From NCBI RefSeq assembly GCF_963676685.1, contig NC_092345.1, positions 48,133,838-48,197,837 of the forward strand: a stretch of DNA of 64,000 nt, written 5' to 3'. Source of the stretch: Mytilus edulis (lineage: Eukaryota > Mollusca > Bivalvia > Mytilida > Mytilidae). Under the pieces are notes generated by a model. It did no database searches and had not been told where the DNA came from. It saw nothing but the letters and a program-made list of their open reading frames with translations. Shown here in pieces: positions 1 through 11,380 of the stretch. The position numbers were made by a program, and so were the translations under genes. Each line of letters opens with the position of its first letter. The stretch's first letter is position 1.

Positions 1-95
1 ACTTTAACTTGGGATACGGGAAATCATCGTCCTGCCTTTTTGATTGTCAGTTTAGATACTCGAACTATCGTCGAAAATCATAATTAATGTAGAAA

Positions 96-290
96 TAAAG
101 TAAAATCACAAAAATACTGAACTTAGAGGAAGATCAATTGGGAAAGTCCATAATCACATGGCAAAATCAAATAACAAAACGCATCAAAAACGAATGGACA
201 AAAACTGTCATATTCCTGACTTGGTAGAGGCATTTTCAAATGTAGAAAATGGTGGATTAAACCTGGTTCTATAGCGCTAACCCTCTCATA
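96..290 (+). repeat. Dispersed repeat family 1
   Basis: It begins AAAGTAAAATCACAAAAATA and contains TCATATTCCTGACTTGGTA, GGCATTTTCAAATGTAG and TATAGCGCTAACCCTCTCA. Same family as 27755, 33722, 41950 and 52428. Short, non-coding, probably SINE- or MITE-like; class not resolved. Confidence 0.65.
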
Positions 291-971
291 ATAAATGTTT
301 TCTTCGGATGAATGATTTTATCGTTATCCCTGTGTCCTGTCGAAAAGAAAACCAAGACAAAAAAAATTTGGTTTCTTCAAGTTGTACGCTAATGCTCAGG
401 ATAAGATTCGAACATCACGTCAAAGCCATATGTAAATTTCCAACAAATCTATCGCTTCCATGAACTATCGCTTCCATGAACTATTTCTTAAGAAACCACC
501 GAAAGTTAGAAATATCATATCTTGATCACTCCCGCGAGAGTTACACTAATAAACGAATTAGAATTAGAACATATGACAACAGTGATGATTTCAACTTTTA
601 TTTTTTCAATTTCATAGCAGTAACAACCCCTCTGTTTTATCGCAGTGTGTTTACATTCATGTATCTCAGTTTATACGTAACGCTCGTGCACTTTCACACT
701 ATGCATATTTCATAAAGAAGTGTGCTTCTTACATGAAAAATGTCACAACAGAGTACCAAGCAAGAGTGACTGAAATCAACGATAATTAAGTTTTATGGTT
801 ACCATCAATTTGTTGTAATTCTGTCTCAACTTGATTATCATTTATATGGTCAAATTTCCTGATTACAAAAGTATGATTTTTTTATGAAATAGTAAGGATT
901 TTAGATTCCCAGGCATGTATTTACCTTGGCCGTATTTGGCACAACTTTTTTTTAAAACTATTTTGATATGT

Positions 972-1015
972 GCGTCACTGATGAGTCTGTTGTAGACGAA
1001 ATGCGCGTCTGGCGT
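972..1015 (+). ncRNA. Hammerhead ribozyme motif, intact core, palindromic stem III
   Basis: Order of parts: stem I 5' strand GCGTCA (972-977), CTGATGA core, stem II GTCT/AGAC with loop GTTGT, GAA core plus A15.1. Then stem III ATGCGCGT (self-complementary with one G:U) and cleavage triplet GTC ending at 1009. Last is stem I 3' strand TGGCGT (1010-1015), pairing GCGTCA over six positions with wobbles. All invariant core bases are present. The very short, palindromic stem III is the form known from animal Penelope-like and retrozyme ribozymes that are thought to work as dimers. Activity not shown. Confidence 0.7.
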
Positions 1016-1268
1016 ATAAAATTATAAGCCTGAGAAAGATAGAATTTAAATGTATAACAATAATTGCTACCTTTTGTCTTCTTGAGAGAAAAAAACGAAA
1101 CAACATATTACAAAAAAAAATGCATAAAAAGATTATACATAAGTACTTTGTTTTACCTAACTCATCAAAGAAAGTACGGCTGGTCACACCATATCTATAA
1201 AGCAGAGATAATAGATACCTACGTCAATTTTGCAAAGATAGTTATTTCCCTCTTTACATATATTACAG

Positions 1269-4200
1269 GCTTTGGTTTCCATTTAGCCAACAGACTAGCA
1301 AATGATGGTTTTGTCGTTTTTGCTGGTGTATTAAGCTTAACTGAAGACTATGCCATCAATGGAAGGGACAGAAAAGTATCAAATGTACATGCAGTTCAGT
1401 TAGATGTTACAAAAACAGAAGATATACAGCAAGCGGTATTGAAAGTTATGAACATATCTGGAGGTACATCAAATTTACATATATAATAAAACTGTCGAGT
1501 GTGGTCTATTCGTGCAAAATCGTCCAAGTGACTCTAGATATTAAATATACACATCTAGATAATAATCATATTTTCTTGAATGATCAGCAAGTCTCATTCT
1601 GGAAAACAAGTGTGATTAAGAATCATCAACGTTTTTACGAATGCTGGTTTGCGGATCATAAACTCATGCTTATTGATAAACACTGTCAAACAACATTTGT
1701 AAATGAAAAAATAGTATTAAACCGCTGTTTTAAAGTCATAAATCGATTGAGAAGAAACACACCCGGGTATCAAACTAAAACCGAAAAAACACGTCAATTA
1801 TAAGAGGAAAAAATCGAGCAACAGAAATACTGAACTGCAAATAAAACAAACGCCAACATACATAGAAACGGACTGTTTGATAACAACCGCCATATTCCTG
1901 ACTTTGTACATGAAATTTTAAGAAGAAAATTGGATTTAACCTGGTTTTATAGCTAGCCAAAACTCCCGCGTATATGTTAATGTTAAAAAGTAACGCTAAA
2001 ATGATAACACTACAGCACAACCAATCACAAGAACACCCAGAACAGAGAAACGCATAAATAAATACTTCAACAGTACATTTATGTAACATACGAAGATTTT
2101 TGGCTAGTAGGGTGTAAATCGCAATAGAAATTGGGAGAAGGTTCTATAAATGTAGTTTGTTATATTTGAGTCGTGGTCTCTAGAGATTAACATAAAGGAA
2201 GGACGCTGTTCATTCATTAAAATCTGCGTTTTGGAATATGTAGCCTAGCTTAGCTGTATTTTGTAGAACCTTTTGGAAGTGATGGACCCTCAATAATTTT
2301 ACTTGGCATTTTAAACTTTTTTGTTTCGAGCGTCACTGATGAGTCACGCGTATCTGACGTACATACACAATTGTATTGTTGGTATCTACCATGATGAGTG
2401 ATTTGTTTTTATGTTTGTTTTTAAAGTGACGTTTACACCATGTCTTGTTATATTCATTTCTCGTATGTGAAAAACTACAATAATGCATTGATAATATGAC
2501 ATTAGATTTTCAGATATACATGATATAGTTACATACAGGTTTCGAATACGTCTTACATGTCGATAAAAAGTTCTTATGTTTTGGTTTATCTTGCTAATCA
2601 TAAACCAGGAATGATAAATCACATAAACCTTAGAGTCCGGTCGTCTGTGATAAATTTTACTAACTGTGCGACAGTATATTGCAAAATATGTTTCATTACA
2701 CAGGATTATGGGGCATTGTAAATAATGCTGGAATTGAGTTATCTGGAGACATTGAACTTTGCACCCTAAGTTTATACAGAAAAGTTCAAGAGATTAACTT
2801 ATACGGATATATAGCTGTAATAAAGGCGTTCTTACCAATGATTCGAAAATCGAAAGGTTGGTTGTTTATTCGGATATATAAATAAACTTTGACACATAAT
2901 ACTTTACTTTTAAATTATTAATTGTTTCCTTGCATGAAAAGTTGTCTCATTTACACTCATTTACACTCATATCACATCTTATTATAGCTATGAAACATAA
3001 TATATATATATTACAATTTGTCTTGTATGGAAAACTACAATGAACATGTGCTTTTAAAGTCTCCATCTAACACCTTTTGTAACTTTATACTAAGAAATAA
3101 CTGCTATACAGCTATAATTGGGAGTTATTTACACACGAAATGCATGAGGTGTTTTTCTGTTGTCATTTACAATTGAGTAAACAAGGACTTGAAGATATCT
3201 TACAGATTTCAAATAAAAAATCAAATGTCAATGTATTAGATCATGTTATACATCCAACAGACAGTATCTTTACGTACAACACGTAAACAGTAGTCAATCT
3301 TTAAACAAATTTTCATGCAATTTATACTACCATATTGTAAAATAGTTTGCAATATAAAAAATCTGTTAATTTACAATGTTTCACTTACTTAGGAAAATGT
3401 GAATTCTTCTTTTATTTTCCACTATCCCAGTTTCTTATCTTTATTCCTATGTAAGTGTTCATAACGAGAGTATCAGTCGCCGTTTTGTTTTATATTTAGA
3501 TTCAACGTTCTGTATTTTAGAACATTGAATCTTCAAAAAAACAAATGGCTGCTGATACCCATTTTATGAACACTTATAACGGAATTAAGATGAGAAAGGG
3601 GGATATCAGCAGATGTTTTTTAAGATTCAATGTTCTGTATTTTGAACTGAGCGTCACTGATGAGTTTTATGTAGACAAAACGCGCGTCTGGCGTATAAAA
3701 TTATAAGCCTGGTACCTTTGATAACTGTTCACGTAATATTTGATTGTAGAATAAAACATTCAAGACTAAAAAAAAAAACAGAAAAAAAAATATATTGAGT
3801 GACAAAACAGTTCATTTGTTCGTGAATTCGCATAGCTAATTAGTCAGTTATCAGTGTTGTGTGATCACAAGTTAAATGATTTTTTATGTTTGAATTTTTA
3901 AATTATCATTCTTTTTTTTACCAGGGATTGTTTAATAAATGATAAAGAAAATGTCTAGAACAATACTTTTTCTACGTTTCCCAAATAACTTTTTATGCAA
4001 CATGATCAACAATGACATGACAACACCTTTTGTTATCCGAAGTCAGTTGGTAGAACTCTCGGATTTATTTCACATTTGAAATATAGGTTTATATGTTTAT
4101 ATGAAATATCTCTGTGCCATTGCAACTTTTGTTTTAATTCTTTTTAAATTCATTATCTTAGGTAGAATTGTCAATGTTTCAAGTATATTAGGCAGACAAA

Positions 4201-6791
4201 GCTGGCCAGGAAGATCTGCATATCATATAAGTAAACATGCTATAGAGACGATGTCAGATTCGTTGAGATTAGAAATGGTCAAGTTTGGTGTTGGTGTATC
4301 GATCATTGAACCTGGGAATTATGGTCATGCTACTAGTATAGCTGCTAAAGTAGCGGTATTTGTAAACTCACGTTATACTCAATATATAAAAATATATAAT
4401 ATTTAGGTTAAACTTAGTAATACAATAACCGAACACCACACGAACATCAGCACAATGCACATGTTTCAGAAATTTCAAGGTATAACTATTAGTTGAATGC
4501 ACTAAAGAACAGTTTAGATGCTTAAACTGTTAAAAAACAGACCAACTAAGATGATGTTAAAGCGGATAGATATGCCTAAACAATAAGTCATGATTATTCA
4601 ATTTAACATAAACCTTTTATTTTATTTCATGCATTCAGGTCAATAGTAACCATAGGAATTGTATTATAATTTTACTATACATATGGATATAAACTTTTAA
4701 AGGGACATGGTTTAAAAAAGAATAAAGGTTCTACTCATCTTCAATTATGTTTATCGTTTCTATAATTTAACGACATCAAAACAAATATCATCACTACACT
4801 ACTACACATTTTCAATAAGAACTGTAAAAGTGCTAATTTCAAAGATGACACATCCGGGTATTAACTGGCAAGAAAGTAAAAACTGTTGGAAAAGCGTAAA
4901 TTCCATGCGATTTACTTTATGAAAGACTATTGTTAAGAGTTAACTACTCTTGACGTTCCTTCATTTGTTTGCTACCTTGATTTGTTTTCTTGGTTGATTT
5001 ATGTGATTTTAACATAAGAATTTACTTTGTCTTTTTTCTATATAGTGTGAAAGAATCAAACAAGACGTCGGTAAGATGTGGGACGAAGCTTTACCAGAAG
5101 TCAGACAGTTTTATGGAAGGGACTATTTCTTTCGTGCTTTGAAGGGATACACTGAATGTTGTTCAAAATTTGACCCTACACTCGACACAGAAAAAGCTGT
5201 GCAACCTGTGACAGAAGCTATAAAGGATGCCTTAATTAACACTCGACCTAAAGCAAGATACATAGTTGACGGTGGTACTGGACTTTTTGACATAGATGCA
5301 GTAAGTTAATTGTAATAGTTGAAAAGTGTTTCCTCGTAAAGCAATTAATGGTTTAATTGCAGAGTTATTATAGAATAATATTTTTTTAAATAGAAAAAAT
5401 TGGGGGTTATCATATTTCTGTTACAAATCCATTGTTTAAGCAAAACAGAATTATTTTGTTCTAGTCTGGCAAAGGTTTTCGTGAAGTATCGAGCAAGGAA
5501 CAAATATCGATTTAACATATTATATCGAAACATATAAAAGTTTGCATTGCTTTTCTAGTCGGACGGTGATGTATATAATAGCTAATCTGATGTTTTCTAT
5601 GTGAAAGAGAGAATGATACCTAAGGGACAAACCAACTCATAAGTCGAAATATAATCTAACAACGCCATGGCTGAAAAATCAAGACAAACATACGAACAAC
5701 AGTACATAAAACACAAAACACAACACAGAAAACCAAATATTGAGCAACACGAACCCCACCACGGGAGGTTCTGAAGGATAAGCAGATCCTGTTCTACATG
5801 TGGCACCTGTCGTATTGCTCATGAAAGCACAAACCCGGTGTTAAGGATGTTTGCTCCTCTACTTTTTGAATTTTTACCAGATTTTCGGAATCCTCTGGTT
5901 TTATCCATGTATTAACATTAAAATATTTTGCCCACTAACCCCTACTTTTCTTTTCATATTTTTATTACATATTATTTAAAAAGCCATAATTCAAAATCTT
6001 ATGATATCCTTGTTATTTTTTCATAGTTTTTTAAACAAAAAAGGTGCCAATGTTAAGTGAAAGAAAAATCTAGAGAGAATTATTTCCCGCAAAATTTACA
6101 ACGGCTTATATCTCGAAAACAAGCACACGGACCTCCATTTTTTTCTGCTTTTTTAGTTTCTTTATTTATATATCATCAATTCATAATAGTCTTTTAAAAA
6201 GCTTGTTATTTTTTAACAGAGTAGCGAACATCCTTAAGTTTAATTCTGAAGGTCACATTCAGAAAAGGAGGACCGGGTTTGTAGTTACGACAATTGGATC
6301 ATTTCCGTTGTGATTTGTGAAACGGATCTTCCATAACGGTCAACCAACTCGTAATAGCATACGTGAAATTTACAAAGGGGCGATTTAAACTTCACCTCTT
6401 GAACATCTTGATTTAATAGCTTCATTGTGGGCATTACCCGGTATTGTGAAACTCATGAACAATATCCATTTCAGGTATGTCCTCTAGTCACACTGATCGC
6501 GTTGAAAATGTATAATATGTAAAACTGTTCCAACCAATTAAACAAAATAATAGAATTTATATATAACTTCTAACATGCAAAATCTTAATTGCCTATGATA
6601 GAAAAATCCTATTTATATATAATTACAGTATTAATTACTGTAGACATTCAAAATGTATAAACAATACATATCTAATTATAATCTTATTTTCATTTCAGGT
6701 ATATGCTAGAATCTTTAACTTCTTACCAGAATACATTACTGACTTTATTATTGGCATGAAGACAGGCTGTTATAAAGCGTTCAACAGTTAG
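1269..6791 (+). CDS. SDR9C-type short-chain dehydrogenase/reductase, copy A (exons 2-6, 5' partial)
   Basis: Five exons with GT/AG borders and continuous phase: 1269-1463, 2704-2856, 4162-4355, 5046-5300, 6699-6791 (stop TAG 6789-6791). Exon 2 opens with the second half of the Rossmann TGxxxGxG motif (GFGFHLANRLANDG). Exon 3 has VNNAG, exon 4 has NVSS and the active-site YHISK, exon 5 a BDH1-like MWDEALPEV helix. Intron phases (1,1,1,0,0) equal those of copies B and C, so it is a paralogue, but clearly more diverged. Exon 5 is one codon longer (255 versus 252 nt) and the last exon three codons shorter. Exon 1 (anchor plus ITGCDT) is not found upstream; since intron 1 of copy B is 6 kb, it probably lies left of the window. 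Family role: NAD(P)-dependent oxidation of hydroxy-acids, retinols or steroids; substrate unknown. It is transcribed towards copy B. Confidence 0.9.
1735..1990 (+). repeat. Dispersed repeat family 2
   Basis: Related in layout to family 1 but with its own start: CATAAATCGATTGAGAAG, ACACCCGGGTATCAAACTAA, AACGGACTGTTTGATAACAA and TTTATAGCTAGCC. In intron 2 of SDR copy A. Confidence 0.55.
2330..2362 (+). ncRNA. Hammerhead ribozyme remnant lacking stem II
   Basis: GAGCGTCA plus CTGATGAGTC are perfect, but the sequence then jumps to ACGCGTATCTGACGTA. The stem II distal strand and GAAA are deleted. Dead copy, useful as a marker of the repeat. Confidence 0.45.
3452..3576. repeat. Foldback element
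   Basis: TAAGTGTTCATAA pairs with TTATGAACACTTA and AGATTCAACGTTCT with AGAACATTGAATCT around a GTATTTT loop. A further half copy follows at 3602-3645, abutting the hammerhead motif at 3651. In intron 3 of SDR copy A. Confidence 0.7.
3651..3695 (+). ncRNA. Hammerhead ribozyme motif with core G12 to A change
   Basis: GCGTCA, CTGATGA, stem II GTTT/AGAC with loop TATGT, then CAAAA instead of CGAAA (3677 is A where the invariant G12 is expected). Next come perfect palindrome ACGCGCGT, GTC and TGGCGT. All helices form, but the catalytic base G12 is lost, so it should be inactive. Confidence 0.6.
5596..5822 (-). mobile_element. 3' module of a Penelope-like element (solo)
   Basis: It shares with 21465-21690 the words AACGCCATGGCT, AGCAACACGAACCCCACCA and TGTGGCACC. 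Located in intron 5 of SDR copy A. The matching coding-side end continues at 6240-6475, split by an unrelated 5823-6239 stretch. Confidence 0.55.
6240..6475 (-). mobile_element. Penelope-like element fragment adjoining the 3' module
   Basis: It matches 21700-21905 of element 1 (GGTCACATTCA, CCATAACGGTC, ACCAACTCGT, AATAGCTTC). With 5596-5822 it forms one truncated copy interrupted by an insertion of about 415 bp. Confidence 0.5.
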
Positions 6792-6890
6792 ATTATGTAA
6801 ATTCTTCGAAATATTGTAAAATACAAAAATGTAGGAGTATTGAATTCGGTCAACAAGAGTTACATGTATCTTTATAAATTGCCTGTTCCA

Positions 6891-6896
6891 AATAAA
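6891..6896 (+). terminator. Poly(A) signal AATAAA of SDR copy A
   Basis: Canonical AATAAA 100 nt after the copy A stop codon. A hexamer sits at nearly the same distance (about 100 nt) behind copies B and C, which supports its use as the cleavage signal. Confidence 0.6.
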
Positions 6897-7564
6897 AATG
6901 TCTTCCTATTAAAACTTCTCTGTCAAATAAAACATAGTATACATTAAAGCCACTCCTGAACAGACAATGATAAAAAAAATACAAAAATAAAAGTTTATTT
7001 TCGAAGTAGTAGCAATGAAATATTGTAATTTGTCAAATATTAGACATAAAAACCGATATCTAACGTGTGAAATTATTCCTGTTGTTTTACTCCTCAAACG
7101 TTATACAACAATTACTAGTATGCAAATTTTATCAATTACATTGTTTCAAAAGGAATGGCAAACGAGGACAAAAAGATATGGCTCTATGCATTTCATCATA
7201 TATTAATGCAATGTGATAAAATGAATAACTTAGTAAAATGAATAACTTTTAATATGAAAAACATAAAAGTTTTCTTTATATTTGGTGTACAACAACACTG
7301 ATTGCACATGTTATTTTTTTCGAAATATGGATCTAGAGTTGGCTCTTGTTTTCATATCGACTACACTTCGTTATCTTTAGACACAGCTAGGATTCGTTAA
7401 TATACAGTATATTTGTTGAGTTTATTTTTCAGTATTTCAGCAGACAGTCAATAGTCCAATGGAAGTTTATAATGCATCCTTACTTACCGACTTGATTTTT
7501 GCATGTACTCATATGAAGCAGAATTTTACGGAGCCCCGCTCGGGACATTCAATGAAAAAACTAT

Positions 7565-7730
7565 AGTGTGCACACAAATTAATATAATGTGCGCACAATT
7601 TATATATACTGTGCGCACAATATAAATATATTTTGCACACAACATAATATATTGTGCGCACAAAATGATAAAATCTAAATACATGTATATAATATGCGCC
7701 CAATTCAATGTGCGCATAATATAAGTTAAA
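7565..7730. repeat. Cluster of TGTGCGCACA-type palindromes
   Basis: At least six GTGCGCAC / GTGCACAC / TGCGCAT words spaced 20-35 bp apart in AT-rich DNA, left-flanked by GGAGCCCCGCTCGGGACATT. Same family in opposite orientation at 11960-12110. Confidence 0.6.
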
Positions 7731-7734
7731 TCGT

Positions 7735-8180
7735 TTTCACTTGACCTTAATCTTGCACCCTTGAACAAGGTTCAGTTTTCGTGGTTAAGTGCACATCTTA
7801 GATTACATATGTAATAGATTTTCAATATTGTGTTGCGATTTTAATGTCAAACTGGCAGGTGTCATCTGACCTTGACCTCATTTGCATGGTTCAGTGTACC
7901 GGCAAAGTTAACTTTTTGTGCTTTGGTCTATTTCTCTGATACTTTAAGCATATACAATGTAGTTAACTTTATTTGATTTATGGAAGAAATGTAATGTATA
8001 TATATGTGTCTGGTCCGTATCATCTGACCTTGATCTTATATTCATGGTTACCGTTTATTGGTCTATATTAATTTCAATATCTCATATGTTGAATGTTTTT
8101 CGGATACGATAGTAAATTGTATATAGTACAATTGTATTTCGTGTATAGAATACTTATAAGACCCGTATGTCGTATAAGGT
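7735..8180 (-). repeat. About 147-bp tandem repeat family, short array
   Basis: Two to three diverged units with TGACCTTGACCTCATTTGCA and TTTGGTCTATTTCTCTGAT, the reverse complement of the array at 32160-32990. Confidence 0.5.
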
Positions 8181-8299
8181 TTATTCTTTTTGACATCCTT
8201 TCAGCAATTGATTTATTAAATATAATTTTTTTCACAGTGATTGCTGTCTGAAAAGGTTTTTCTCATCTTGACATCATATAAATAAATGAAAATGTGGTG

Positions 8300-8490
8300 T
8301 CATAGATATAGGAAGATGTGGTATGAGTGCCAATGAGAAAACTCTCCATCAAAGAAACAATTTATAAAAGTGAACCATTATAGGTCAATGTACGGCCTTT
8401 AACACGGAGCTTTGGCTCACACCGAACAACAAGCTAAAAAGAACCCCAAAATTACTAGACGTGTAAAACCATTCAAATGGGAACATTTCA
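8300..8490 (+). repeat. Dispersed repeat family 3
   Basis: ATAGGAAGATGTGGTATGAG, CAATGAGAAAACTCTCCATC, CACACCGAACAACAAGCTAA. Close match at 59770-59950. Confidence 0.6.
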
Positions 8491-10575
8491 TTTAAGAATT
8501 GAATGCTTCTTTCTGTAAATTCATTTGGTGTAAAAGTGTTGACCTAAGTACATTTTGTATATAGCGCGGAAATGCATTTATTCTATACATGTACGCACGG
8601 TCAACGCATTTGAAATTACTAAAAATAACATTCAATACTTATAATTACGTTTTTTCGCTATGATTATGAAAACACGATTACTATCATTTTTTTTCCTTTT
8701 ATTTACCTGTGCGTGTTATTGTTGAAACGTGTGTAATCACGATCACGTATGTTACAATTCATGAAATTCATTTTGAAATGAAGAATGACGCAAGATTGCT
8801 GTTAGCCAATCAGAATAACATATAACAATTAAACATACATCTAATTTGATTATTGAACATTAAATCTTAATGGTAGTTTAATGAAATGCTTTTGGTCTAA
8901 ACTTCCTTTTTTTACTTTCAACATAAATTCAATTATGAACACAAGATCAGGCGAGACTTTTCAGTGTGTCCACTCTTTTTTCAGTATTTCTATGCAGACT
9001 TATATATGAAAAGTCAATTGGATGTGTATTTATTGCTATAATCCTAGACCATGGAACATGATTTCCCTTTTATGCAATTGAATTTAAATTAGCTTCCAGT
9101 ACCCGAACAGCGATACTTTGTTTTTTAATTATAAGTTTTGTGTGGGTTTTTTTATATGATGAATACATCCATTTTCAACCATTTTTCTACTTATTTATGC
9201 TGTTTCAGCTTTGTCACAGTTTTGTAGATGATTGCTTGCTGATAAACATGTTTAAACTACGACATTTTATGTTTGCCTGTTTCAAGACAATGTTTTTTCG
9301 TTGACTGTTTCTTTGTATGAGCTCATACATGTATCGAATGATACTGGAAGCTAGTTTAAATTCTAGCTCTTTTATGGTTGATATGCAGATTTATCATTCG
9401 CAATCAAACCGATTGCGAGCAATCGCGCCACATATATTTGATTAAATGATGCACCAAAACGAACCATATTTGAAAAAAATGAATCATAACTGTTTCGTTT
9501 GTTTTTTTGATATTCATAAATTGATTGAGAAAAAAACCAAAACCGGGTTACAAACTTAAACTGAGGGAAACACATCAAATATAAGAGAACTACGACACAC
9601 CAGAAATACAACATTAAAATGTAACACACACAAAAACACAACATTAAAATGTAACACACACAGAAACAAAATATTCCAATGAGTTGAACATATGCATTGA
9701 CCATTCCTAATGCGCTGTGTAACATTTCAGTTTCATAAAATATATGAACAGCATTCTGTAGATTTTAACAAGACTGAAGCTAGCAAACAGTAAGCCTGCG
9801 AACAATAAGAAAACGCGCCAACCTGATCATGCTAAAAACCAAAGACCTGCAATGACACGAAACGTCCTTTGAAATATGATGACAATAATTTCCAGTAGGA
9901 AGACTCAATGCAATTCCATTTTAACACAAACACAATTTATTAGTTATTCGAATATTTTAAACAACTTTTTTAGGCGGACATCTAAAATTCCTTTTATCTA
10001 GTTTTTTCTCCTTTTTTAGTGTTGAATTCAAACTTCTCTGATTAGAGATGGGTTTGTTTTCTCAATAATAATGACTTTAAGACTGATTACACCGTCACAT
10101 TCCAATAAAGATCCGTCAATTTTGAGTCAAAATATTACTTAATCATGATCAAACGTGGTAATCTTTGATAAAGAACGTGTATGTGTACTTAGTTTTAACT
10201 CGATTCGACTAACTTTACACTTTTACAATGATATCTTCAGAGAAACCAAATAATTTATTTAAGTTGATGACATCATAAACTTCTATGACCAAAACATTTA
10301 TCATAAAAAGGACGGACGAATGTCCGAACGCGAAGGCCTTTGAATATAATGACATCTTACATCGTCGACGGGCATAACAAAATGAAATCGTGAATTGAGA
10401 AGCATGTCAGTCTTGTTTCAATCAACTTAAACAAAACCTTGAGATTTGCAGAAACAAAGTGTAATGCATATGTACAAGTAGTAGTTTTGAAATAGTTACA
10501 GAAAAATAGGTAAACCAATATGATCAGTCTATATAAGTTCGATGGTGACCTCGTTATAACTCTAAACGTTTCTAC
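8491..10575. other. Intergenic, no gene recognised
   Basis: Between SDR copies A and B. Apart from the family 2 repeat (9505-9735) I see AT-rich sequence with no exon-like, RNA-like or repeated structure I can name. Confidence 0.4.
9505..9735 (+). repeat. Dispersed repeat family 2
   Basis: ATTCATAAATTGATTGAG, CCAAAACCGGGTTACAAACT and GAGGGAAACACATCAAATAT. A 32-bp piece (CACAACATTAAAATGTAACA and following bases) is duplicated in tandem near 9605-9665. Confidence 0.55.
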
Positions 10576-10745
10576 CATCACTGATGAGTCTTATGTAGAG
10601 GAAACACGAAGAGTCTTATGTATACGAAACACGACGCGTCTTATGTATACGAAACACGACGCATCTTATATAGACGAAACACGACGCGTCTTATGTAGAC
10701 GAAACACGATGATTCTTATGTAGACAAAACACGCGCTTGGCGTAT
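10576..10745 (+). repeat. Hammerhead-derived 25-bp tandem repeat
   Basis: After ATCA-CTGATGA, six 25-bp units (10586-10735) repeat the stem II-GAAA-stem III segment (type GCGTCTTATGTAGACGAAAC followed by ACGAC). The locus closes with GGCGTATTAAATTATAAGC as in other copies. Most units keep GTCT/AGAC or GTCT/ATAC arms and GAAA. The final GTC cleavage triplet is not conserved (GCGCTT). Confidence 0.65.
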
Positions 10746-10984
10746 TAAATTATAAGCTTGGTACCATTGACAACTGTTGGCATTTCGAAATGTTCTATTG
10801 TATTGTTTATTTGTGTATTTCTCTGCCCTGAATGTTCTTGAATTTATTTGTACTGTAATCTTGTACCACTAACATTGTTGTCATTTTAGTATTATATTTC
10901 ACATTGTCATAAAACCAGGTTCCACTCACCATTTTTTCTTAAAACTTCCTGTGTCAAGTTGGGAAAATTGCAGTTGTCATCTTA

Positions 10985-11380
10985 TATATAAAAAAAGAAG
11001 ATGTGCTATGATTGCCAATGCGACAACTCTCCACAAGACACAAAAATGACACAGAAGTTACAACTATTGTTCACTGTACGGCCTTCAACGATGAGCAAAG
11101 TCCATACCGCATAGTCAGCTATAAAAGGCCACGAAATGACAATGTTAAACAATTCAAACGAGAAAACTAACGGCCTTATTTATGTACAAAAAATGAACGA
11201 AAACCAAATATATAACACATAAACAAACGACAACCACTGAATTCCAGGCTCCAGATTTGCGATAGGCACATATATACAGAATATGGCGGGGTTAAACATG
11301 TAAACAGGATCCCAACCCTTCCCCTTACCTGGAACAGTGGTATAAAAGTACAAAATAATAACGAATTATGTAAAAAAAAA
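10985..11380 (+). repeat. Dispersed repeat family 3, long form
   Basis: AGAAGATGTGCTATGATTGC, CGACAACTCTCCACAAGACA, GGCGGGGTTAAACATGT, CCTTCCCCTTACCTGGAACA. Inverse-orientation relative at 25630-26130. Confidence 0.55.

Noticed and set aside
975..1187. 70-codon minus-strand frame over the hammerhead
   Set aside because: No domain, and it is antisense to a structured RNA motif and an intron.
1501..2089. Two open frames of about 100 codons on opposite strands
   Set aside because: They lie in intron 2 of SDR copy A and in the family 2 repeat; no recognisable domain.
7565..7730. CRISPR-like array
   Set aside because: Spacing of the GTGCGCAC words is irregular, spacers are AT-rich and related to one another, and the DNA is eukaryotic.
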